Shown: in pieces, positions 1 through 4,490 of the stretch | How positions within the stretch are numbered: position 1 is the stretch's first letter | Layout of the letters: every line of letters starts with the position of its first letter | From: UBA7672 sp035995285 | GTDB lineage: Bacteria; Pseudomonadota; Alphaproteobacteria; Caulobacterales; Hyphomonadaceae | DNA: 15,795 bases | Assembly: GCA_035995285.1 (NCBI GenBank) | Contig: DASYKO010000284.1 | Location: 1 to 15,795 of the forward strand | Reading direction: 5' to 3' | The notes under the pieces: generated by a model | What the model was told of the DNA's origin: nothing | What the model saw: the letters and a program-made list of their open reading frames with translations, nothing else | Database searches by the model: none | Position numbers and translations under genes: made by a program

Positions 1-537
1 CTCAGCAGGGATGTCGTGGTCGCCATTCGCGTGTCTCGGTCCCGCCTCGGACAGCAGCACTTCAAGCGCCCGCCGAGCGCGGCTCACCCTGCTCTTGATT
101 GTTCCCACCGCGCATTGGCAAACTTGCGCCGCTTCCTCATACGCCATTCCGCCCGCGCCGACCAGAATAAGCGCTTCACGCTGGTCGTCCGGCAATTTGG
201 CAAGCGCCGCCCGAAGCTCCAGCAGATCCATCGGGACCGTCGGATCATCGTTCGCCAGCAGCGTGTTCTCGGCCATCTCCACGTCGAGCGGGGCCGAGCG
301 CCAGGACCGGCGTTTTTCCGAATAGAACTGGTTGCGCAGGATCATGAAGGTCCACGCCTTGATGGACGTGCCCGGCTCGAAGGAATCACGGGCCTTCCAC
401 GCCTTAGCGAGCGCTTCCTGCGCCAGGTCGTCCGCCTGGGTCGGGTCGTTGCAGAGCGAGCGCGCGAAGGCGCGCAGGTGGGGGATTGCCGCCACCAGCT
501 CCGTCTTGAAGGTGTCTTCTGCTTCCTGAACCGTCAT
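1..537 (-). CDS. ecfG: EcfG-family ECF sigma factor of the general stress response (3' end outside window)
   Basis: Reading the minus strand from the ATG at 537 gives 179 codons with no stop before the window edge. Region 2 lies at about residues 12-75, with the DDLAQEALAKAW motif at 36-47. Region 4 lies at about 108-160, where LPDDQREALIL is followed by a helix-turn-helix of the type AVGTIKSRVSRARRAL. Both are typical of the ECF15/EcfG sigma factors that direct RNA polymerase to stress promoters in Alphaproteobacteria. The start is 14 nt after the nepR stop, with a GCAGGG ribosome-binding site just upstream, so the two genes form one operon. EcfG proteins are usually about 180 aa, so nearly the whole protein should be present. 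Activity should be held by NepR and released by phosphorylated PhyR, which is encoded divergently. Assignment as EcfG rather than another ECF sigma rests on this context plus sequence type. Confidence 0.93.
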   Translation of the reverse strand, partial: MTVQEAEDTFKTELVAAIPHLRAFARSLCNDPTQADDLAQEALAKAWKARDSFEPGTSIKAWTFMILRNQFYSEKRRSWRSAPLDVEMAENTLLANDDPTVPMDLLELRAALAKLPDDQREALILVGAGGMAYEEAAQVCQCAVGTIKSRVSRARRALEVLLSEAGPRHANGDHDIPAE

Positions 538-551
538 TACCCTGCCGCCAC

Positions 552-842
552 TCAGTGGTCTGATTTGACAGTCCGGCCCATGTGGGCCGACCTGTCTGCG
601 CCAACGGATCCGCCGGCGCCGGTTACGGGCTCTGGTATGGGTGGCCCGTCACCCGGAGGCTTTGGGCGCTTGTTGGCGTCCGCCTCGCCGAGAATCGCAA
701 GGAAATCATCGGGCACGTCCTCGCCGAGGACGTCGTCGTACATCTGGCGCAGCCTGCGCCCGATAGCGTCCTGCCTGCGGCGCGCCACGCGGGCGTCCAC
801 AGGCTTTCCGCCTTTGCCTTCACTGGAATTGTCGTGTCCCAT
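552..842 (-). CDS. nepR: NepR anti-sigma factor
   Basis: A 96-aa protein whose core at about residues 26-55 (IGRRLRQMYDDVLGEDVPDD followed by FLAILGEAD) matches the short helical core of NepR. NepR binds EcfG and, in competition, the sigma-like domain of phosphorylated PhyR. The start chosen is the ATG at 842. An in-frame ATG exists at 944, but it lies upstream of the predicted promoter at 900-925, so a transcript from that promoter would not contain it. The tail after residue 58 is unusual: proline/glycine-rich and predicted disordered, making the protein longer than the 60-70 aa of many NepRs. The ribosome-binding site is weak (GAAAG directly before ATG). It is co-transcribed with the downstream sigma gene and divergent from phyR, the standard arrangement of this locus. 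Confidence 0.93.
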   Translation of the reverse strand: MGHDNSSEGKGGKPVDARVARRRQDAIGRRLRQMYDDVLGEDVPDDFLAILGEADANKRPKPPGDGPPIPEPVTGAGGSVGADRSAHMGRTVKSDH

Positions 843-899
843 CTTTCGATACAACTTCTTGCTGCTGCTGCTCGCAGAAATTCCCCGCTTCAGGCCCAA

Positions 900-925
900 A
901 ACGCCTGTCCAAGCGGAAAGGTTCC
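900..925 (-). promoter_or_regulatory. EcfG-type promoter of nepR-ecfG
   Basis: On the minus strand GGAAC (925-921) is followed after exactly 17 nt by CGTT (903-900). This is the alphaproteobacterial EcfG consensus GGAAC-N16/17-CGTT. It lies about 58 nt upstream of the nepR start and implies autoregulation of the sigma/anti-sigma operon. The match is exact; use of the site is inferred. Confidence 0.87.
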
Positions 926-942
926 CTAGAATTGTAAAAAAC

Positions 943-960
943 ATGGAACCCGGGTTCCAT
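943..960. promoter_or_regulatory. 18-bp perfect palindrome over the phyR -35 element
   Basis: ATGGAACCC/GGGTTCCAT is a perfect 18-bp palindrome with no spacer. The left arm contains the GGAAC -35 element of the phyR promoter, and the right arm places a second GGAAC on the opposite strand. No CGTT lies at the right distance for the minus-strand copy, so it is not a complete second promoter. It could be an operator or a chance consequence of the -35 sequence. Confidence 0.5.
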
Positions 961-969
961 AGCGGCGTT
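945..969 (+). promoter_or_regulatory. EcfG-type promoter of phyR
   Basis: GGAAC at 945-949 is followed after 16 nt by CGTT at 966-969, an exact EcfG-type promoter. The phyR ATG is at 1022, giving a predicted leader of about 45 nt. With the minus-strand promoter at 900-925 it forms a divergent pair, so both arms of the PhyR-NepR-EcfG switch are predicted to be induced by EcfG itself. Confidence 0.87.
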
Positions 970-1021
970 TTGCTGCCTGTGGGACATAGACATAGTCCAT
1001 TGAAGACGTGCGGGAGATTTC

Positions 1022-1807
1022 ATGAGCCTCGTTGAGCAGCTGGGACCCCATCTGCCGTATTTGCGGCGTTACGCCAGGGCCCTGACCGGAAACCAGAAAA
1101 GCGGCGACGCCTACGTCAAAGCGGCGCTGCAGGCGCTGGCGGCCGGGGAAGCCGAGCTTGAGGAGCTGCCGCCGAAGGTCGCTCTCTACAAGCTGTTCCA
1201 GGTCATCTGGGGCGCAACCGGCGCGAAGCTGGAAAGCGCGCCGGAACAGACGGGCGACGCCATTACCCAGCGAGTGATGCGCATTCCGCCGCGTCACCGT
1301 CAGGCCTTCCTGCTGACGGCGCTTGAAGGCTTCACGATCGACGAAGCATCTCAGATTCTGGATGAAAACACCGAAGGCGTCCGCAACCTGATCGCGCGGG
1401 CCCAGCGCGACATCGAGGCGGAACTGGCGACCGAAGTCCTCATCATCGAGGACGAACCCGTCATTGCCGCCGATATCGAAGCTCTCGTACTCGATCTCGG
1501 CCATCGCGTTTCGGCCGTCGCCACCACGCGCACCGAAGCTGTGGCCGCCGTGCGCGCACGCCGCCCCGGCATCGTGCTGGCGGACATCCAGCTCGCCGAT
1601 GGCTCCTCGGGCATCGATGCGGTGAACGACATTCTCAAAGGCATGGACGTGCCGGTGATCTTCATCACGGCCTTCCCGGAAAGGCTGCTGACCGGAGAGA
1701 AGCCCGAGCCCGCCTTCCTGATCACGAAGCCCTTCCAGCCGGAAACGGTGAAAGCGGCGATCGGTCAGGCGCTGTTCTTCCACGTCGAGCGGCCAGTGAT
1801 TGCCTGA
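1022..1807 (+). CDS. phyR: PhyR anti-anti-sigma response regulator
   Basis: A 261-aa protein with the two-part PhyR architecture. Residues 1 to about 130 form a sigma-like domain (region 2-like and region 4-like parts, including IPPRHRQAFLLTALEGFTID at 88-107). Residues 138 to about 258 form a receiver domain. Visible receiver residues are acidic E143/D144, phospho-acceptor D188 in VLADIQLADG, T216 in FITAFPE and K236 in ITKPF. The FITAFPE and KPF segments fit the FATGUY-type receiver typical of PhyR. When phosphorylated, the sigma-like domain captures NepR and frees EcfG. The start is supported by GGGAGA at 1012-1017, about 5 nt before the ATG. No histidine kinase is present in the window, so its partner kinase lies elsewhere. 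Confidence 0.96.
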   Translation: MSLVEQLGPHLPYLRRYARALTGNQKSGDAYVKAALQALAAGEAELEELPPKVALYKLFQVIWGATGAKLESAPEQTGDAITQRVMRIPPRHRQAFLLTALEGFTIDEASQILDENTEGVRNLIARAQRDIEAELATEVLIIEDEPVIAADIEALVLDLGHRVSAVATTRTEAVAAVRARRPGIVLADIQLADGSSGIDAVNDILKGMDVPVIFITAFPERLLTGEKPEPAFLITKPFQPETVKAAIGQALFFHVERPVIA

Positions 1808-1827
1808 AGCGACATAACTCGCTTCAG
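1804..1827 (+). terminator. Hairpin overlapping the phyR stop codon
   Basis: CTGAAGCGA (1804-1812) and TCGCTTCAG (1819-1827) form a perfect 9-bp stem with a 6-nt loop. The stem includes the TGA stop of phyR. There is no T-run directly after it, so it is a weaker terminator candidate than the next hairpin and may instead stabilise the mRNA 3' end. Confidence 0.45.
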
Positions 1828-1842
1828 CTGACGTAAGTTTAT

Positions 1843-1883
1843 CCGGCCGCGCTGGGGTAATACCCTACGCGGCCGGTTGGTTA
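1843..1883 (+). terminator. Strong GC-rich hairpin, probable phyR terminator
   Basis: CCGGCCGCG (1843-1851) pairs with CGCGGCCGG (1868-1876) in a perfect 9-bp stem. An inner GGGT/ACCC helix (1855-1858 with 1862-1865) extends it, and TTGGTTAAG follows. It separates phyR from the next EcfG-type promoter at 1903, which argues that the downstream gene is its own transcription unit. Confidence 0.7.
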
Positions 1884-1902
1884 AGAAAACCCTACCCTGA
1901 CC

Positions 1903-1927
1903 GGAACGACCGGAAAGCCTCGGCGTT
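1903..1927 (+). promoter_or_regulatory. EcfG-type promoter of the secreted protein at 1954
   Basis: GGAAC (1903-1907), 16 nt, then CGTT (1924-1927). The ATG of the following gene is 27 nt further on, with a GAGAAGG ribosome-binding site at 1937-1943 in between. Exact consensus and correct spacing make this gene a predicted member of the general stress regulon. Confidence 0.85.
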
Positions 1928-1953
1928 GACTCGCTGGAGAAGGGGCTTTGGTC

Positions 1954-2298
1954 ATGAGTGCATTCCGCAAGATTTTCCCGTTTGTCGGCGCGCTTGCGCT
2001 GCTGGGGCTCGCGATACCTGCAGCCCACGCGCAAACTGCAAAAGGGGCATCCGCTCCCAAGTCGCAGATTGCATCCGCCAGCGCATCAGGTGGGAAATGG
2101 ACCTGCATGTTCCGGCAGACGGTCGAACTCGCGCCTGTCTCGTTCGACGTGCGCGGCGCGCCTTCCTGGGTGGTTGTCTACCGGCTCAAGGGCGAGATCA
2201 TCGCTTCGCAACGGGTATCCGAGCGCGAAGTGGAGCAGATCAAACGCATGCCCTGCGGCGATGCCAACAGCGAGTACGGCGGCATCGCGATCGGCTGA
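1954..2298 (+). CDS. Uncharacterised secreted protein, predicted EcfG target
   Basis: A 114-aa protein not recognised as a known family. A signal peptide is clear: charged N-terminus, hydrophobic stretch at about 8-21, and AHA cleavage site after residue 26. The mature part starts with a Ser/Ala-rich linker, followed by a domain with two cysteines (C51 and C101) that could form a periplasmic disulfide. The ATG at 1954 is preferred over an in-frame TTG at 1948 because the GAGAAGG ribosome-binding site at 1937-1943 is about 10 nt from it. An exact EcfG-type promoter sits just upstream, so a role in stress survival of the cell envelope is inferred, but no biochemical function can be named. It is convergent with the OmpA-like gene, with 31 nt between the stops. 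Confidence 0.85.
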   Translation: MSAFRKIFPFVGALALLGLAIPAAHAQTAKGASAPKSQIASASASGGKWTCMFRQTVELAPVSFDVRGAPSWVVVYRLKGEIIASQRVSEREVEQIKRMPCGDANSEYGGIAIG

Positions 2299-2329
2299 TC
2301 GCCAACCAGCGCTTCAACAATTTGTCGGG

Positions 2330-2821
2330 CTAGATCGAGTCGCTCGGGATGCGCACGACTGGCGCTGGCGGCTCAACCGAAGTTTCAGCCTGATCGGCCT
2401 TACGGAAGAGGACATCCACCTGGTTGAGGCTGGCGGTTGCCGCCTCCCCTGCCTTCACCGCACGGGCGGCGACGCGGATACGGTCCGCCGAAATGCCCTT
2501 GGCGACGAGATCGTCGGCCACGCGCGCAAGGCGCTCGAGCGCGAGGGATACGGCACGATCGCCATCCACGCTCACGTCGAAATGGGCGACCAGATCAAGG
2601 TTATCAGGCCCGCAGGTAGTTGCGGTCTCGCCGATCCGCCCGATCAGGGCTTCCGTCTCAGGCGATGCATTTACATCGCCTGAAGCAAAATAGATCTTGA
2701 GGATGTTCCGCGGGCAAGCATCCGAAGACGTTGCGGGCTCAACCGTTTGCGCCGCCGCGGCAGCTGCGGAAACGAGGTGAATGCCGGCGATAGCCGCCAA
2801 TATGCCGAGAGTGCGGATCAT
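2330..2821 (-). CDS. Periplasmic protein with divergent OmpA-like C-terminal domain
   Basis: A 163-aa protein. Residues 1 to about 25 are a signal peptide (hydrophobic, Ala-rich, cleavage before QTVEP). Residues 39 to about 120 follow the OmpA/MotB peptidoglycan-binding layout. IYFASGDVNASPETEALI resembles the usual strand plus helix with a T/SPE turn, HFD (80-82) sits where HTD is common, and LERLARVADDLVAKGISADR resembles the usual ERRA helix and GI-AxR ending. The central signature is degenerate, so peptidoglycan binding is only likely. C36 and C70 may pair. The ATG at 2821 is used; a GTG at 2830 is possible, and neither has a strong ribosome-binding site. No EcfG-type promoter precedes it, unlike its neighbours. 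Confidence 0.82.
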   Translation of the reverse strand: MIRTLGILAAIAGIHLVSAAAAAAQTVEPATSSDACPRNILKIYFASGDVNASPETEALIGRIGETATTCGPDNLDLVAHFDVSVDGDRAVSLALERLARVADDLVAKGISADRIRVAARAVKAGEAATASLNQVDVLFRKADQAETSVEPPAPVVRIPSDSI

Positions 2822-2875
2822 GGTTACCACATACGTCGTTCGGCCCCAGCCCCATTACTATGCATGAGCGGCGCC

Positions 2876-2916
2876 GAAACGAAACGCCGCGCCAGCAATG
2901 TTACCGGCGCGGCGTT
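2876..2916 (-). terminator. Rho-independent terminator of the entericidin gene
   Basis: On the minus strand AACGCCGCGCC (2916-2906) pairs perfectly over 11 bp with GGCGCGGCGTT (2893-2883), with a 12-nt loop. A T-rich tail TTTCGTTTC follows. It lies 30 nt downstream of the entericidin-like stop codon on the same strand. Confidence 0.78.
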
Positions 2917-2945
2917 CGATTAGTCGTCTCAAAGGTTGTGGACGG

Positions 2946-3083
2946 TCAGTGCTGGGCGTCCTTGGACGCGTCCGATACGGCGTCGCCGACGGCTGCAGTG
3001 TCCTTGCCGACGCCTTCGACAGTGTTGCAGGCCGCAGCTGCGGCCGCGAGGAGGAAGGCAAACGCTGCGAAAGTCAGTTTCAT
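2946..3083 (-). CDS. Entericidin A/B-type small lipoprotein
   Basis: A 45-aa protein: MKLTFAAFAFLL, an Ala run, then a lipobox ending at C19, followed by NTVEGVGKDTAAVGDAVSDA. The CNTV-G-GKD start of the mature part and the repeated G/A-xx-A-V-D pattern are characteristic of the entericidin family, small membrane lipoproteins linked to stress and programmed lysis in enterics and common in alphaproteobacterial stress regulons. The start has a GGAGA ribosome-binding site (3092-3088). An exact EcfG-type promoter lies at 3156-3132 and a strong terminator follows, so this is a complete single-gene unit. A short hairpin (GTCGGC/GCCGAC, 3104-3122) falls near the predicted 5' end of the mRNA. The physiological role in this organism is unknown. 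Confidence 0.9.
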   Translation of the reverse strand: MKLTFAAFAFLLAAAAAACNTVEGVGKDTAAVGDAVSDASKDAQH

Positions 3084-3131
3084 TGAAAGTCTCCACATGT
3101 CCCGTCGGCGCTAGCAGCCGACCTCTCGGAC

Positions 3132-3156
3132 AACGTCCCCTCCTACGGGATGTTCC
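3132..3156 (-). promoter_or_regulatory. EcfG-type promoter of the entericidin gene
   Basis: On the minus strand GGAAC (3156-3152), 16 nt, CGTT (3135-3132). It is about 50 nt upstream of the entericidin ATG and back-to-back with the plus-strand EcfG-type promoter at 3218-3243. Confidence 0.86.
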
Positions 3157-3217
3157 CCAACTCATGGAATTCCGGCTGCCGAATGAGCCGCGCCCGAAAC
3201 GATGAACGCCTGGCGAG

Positions 3218-3243
3218 GGAACGTCCCTGCACCCACATGCGTT
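3218..3243 (+). promoter_or_regulatory. EcfG-type promoter of the DUF1328 gene
   Basis: GGAAC (3218-3222), 17 nt, CGTT (3240-3243), with the ATG of the small membrane protein 35 nt downstream. Exact consensus and spacing. Confidence 0.86.
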
Positions 3244-3277
3244 GGGCAGTCACGGTAAATACAAGTGGAGGTGCGCC

Positions 3278-3451
3278 ATGCTTGGCTGGGCCCTGGTCTT
3301 CTTTGTTCTCGCGCTTGCAGCGGCTGCGCTGGGCTTCGGCGGGCTCGCCGGCGTCTCGGCTTCGATCGCTCAAATCCTGTTCGTCGTCTTCCTTGCCCTG
3401 ACGGTCCTCGCCTTCGTGGTGAGAGCGGTACAGGGACGCTCGGTTCTCTAG
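3278..3451 (+). CDS. DUF1328 (YtjA-like) small membrane protein
   Basis: A 57-aa protein made almost entirely of two hydrophobic helices, about residues 2-21 and 31-48, joined by GFGGLAGVSASIAQ. The MLGWAL start, the GFGG-AG-SA-IA loop and the IL-VVF-AL second helix are the DUF1328 pattern (E. coli YtjA relatives). The biochemical function of the family is unknown; inner-membrane location is inferred from the helices. The ATG at 3278 is chosen because GGAGG (3267-3271) lies just upstream. An in-frame TTG at 3242 falls inside the predicted -10 element and is excluded. The preceding EcfG-type promoter and following terminator make it a single-gene stress unit. Confidence 0.9.
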   Translation: MLGWALVFFVLALAAAALGFGGLAGVSASIAQILFVVFLALTVLAFVVRAVQGRSVL

Positions 3452-3474
3452 CGGGCTGACCAACATCTGAAATG

Positions 3475-3510
3475 CGAAGCCCGGCCCGCAAAGGCCGGGC
3501 TTCGTGCATT
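3475..3510 (+). terminator. Terminator after the DUF1328 gene
   Basis: GAAGCCCGGCC (3476-3486) and GGCCGGGCTTC (3493-3503) form a perfect 11-bp stem with a 6-nt loop, extended by C3475-G3504 and by AATGC/GCATT flanks across a small bulge. The tail is only weakly T-rich, but stem strength and position 24 nt after the stop support termination. Confidence 0.75.
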
Positions 3511-3662
3511 TGGCGCCGCGAAGATGCGCACAGCGAAAGAGCAACCTCATCCTAGCTGGTTGGTGATAGCAATTGCCCCGCGACGGCGTAGGGTCTTCGC
3601 ACGCCTTGGCGGGACGAGGCGCGCGTAGAGGAGACTGTCATCAACAGAGCAAGGGGTCGGCA

Positions 3663-4487
3663 ATGAAGGAAGAGACAGTTCAAGGCGCAGGCGGGGTAAA
3701 GATCCATATCAGGTCGTGGCCTGCAGCGGGCAAGGCGAAGGCCGTCATCGTCATCAGCCACGGCTTCAATTCGCACTCTGGCCAGTACATCTGGGCGGCT
3801 GAGCAATTCGCAGCAGCGGGCTACGCCGTCTACGCCGCCGACCTGCGTGGGCGCGGCAAGTCTGAAGGCGAGCGCTTCTGGGTCGAGAAGCCGGGCGATT
3901 ATGTCGGCGATGTCGATCTCGCCGTGCAGCTGGCCAAGTCGCGCGAGCCCGGCCTCAAGGTCTTCATGCTGGGGCACAGCGCAGGCGGCGTGGTGGCCTG
4001 CACCTACGCGCTCGACCATCCCACCGAACTCGCGGGCCTCATCTGCGAGAGCTTCGCCTTCCAGGTGCCAGCCCCGGAGCTGGCGCTGAACGTGCTGCAG
4101 TTCGTTGGCGAAAACATCGCCCCGCGCCTTGGCGCGCTGAAGCTGAAGAACGAGGACTTCTCGCGCGATCCGAAAGTGGTCGCCGCGCTGAACGCCGATC
4201 CGCTGACGAAGAACGAGACGCAGCCCGCGCGAACCGTGGCCGCGCTATGGGCGGCAGACAAGCGGCTGAAGAAGAGCTTCCCGCAGATCACCATTCCGCT
4301 CTTCATCATCCACGGCTCTGTGGACAAGGCGACCGTTCCCGCAGGTTCGAGGTTCTTCGCCGACACCGCAGGATCAAAGGATAAGACCCTCAAGATCTAC
4401 GACGGCCACTTCCACGACCTCCTCGCCGACACCGGCAAGGAAGGTGTGATGGCGGATATCCTGGAATGGGTCGGGAAGCGGGTTTGA
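3663..4487 (+). CDS. Alpha/beta hydrolase, monoacylglycerol-lipase-like (serine aminopeptidase S33 / Hydrolase_4 type)
   Basis: A 274-aa cytosolic hydrolase with no signal peptide. Motifs in order: HGFNSHSGQY (33-42, oxyanion region), DLRGRGKSEG (60-69), nucleophile elbow GHSAGG with S106, acid D221 in HGSVDKATVP, and catalytic H251 in GHFHDLL. The HG-x-x-SH-R/Q-Y region, DLRGHG-like loop and H-D/E-L ending are those of bacterial monoacylglycerol and lysophospholipid lipases, which cleave fatty acyl esters. The exact substrate is unknown. The start at 3663 is supported by AAGGGG upstream; a longer reading from 3573 lacks homology-like sequence. The stop is 3 nt from that of the convergent monooxygenase, so a functional link with it (ester product to acid plus alcohol) is only a possibility. 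Confidence 0.88.
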   Translation: MKEETVQGAGGVKIHIRSWPAAGKAKAVIVISHGFNSHSGQYIWAAEQFAAAGYAVYAADLRGRGKSEGERFWVEKPGDYVGDVDLAVQLAKSREPGLKVFMLGHSAGGVVACTYALDHPTELAGLICESFAFQVPAPELALNVLQFVGENIAPRLGALKLKNEDFSRDPKVVAALNADPLTKNETQPARTVAALWAADKRLKKSFPQITIPLFIIHGSVDKATVPAGSRFFADTAGSKDKTLKIYDGHFHDLLADTGKEGVMADILEWVGKRV

Positions 4488-4490
4488 ACC

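Noticed and set aside
954..958. Second GGAAC on the minus strand in the phyR-nepR region
   Set aside because: No CGTT is found 16-17 nt downstream on that strand, so it is not a complete EcfG promoter; it is recorded only as part of the palindrome.
16..1035. 339-aa plus-strand frame across ecfG, nepR and the intergenic region
   Set aside because: It is antisense to two clearly recognised genes and passes through both EcfG promoters; the composition is Arg/Pro/Ser-rich.
926..1783. 285-aa minus-strand frame opposite phyR
   Set aside because: It is a His/Arg/Gly-rich shadow of phyR that would also cover both divergent promoters.
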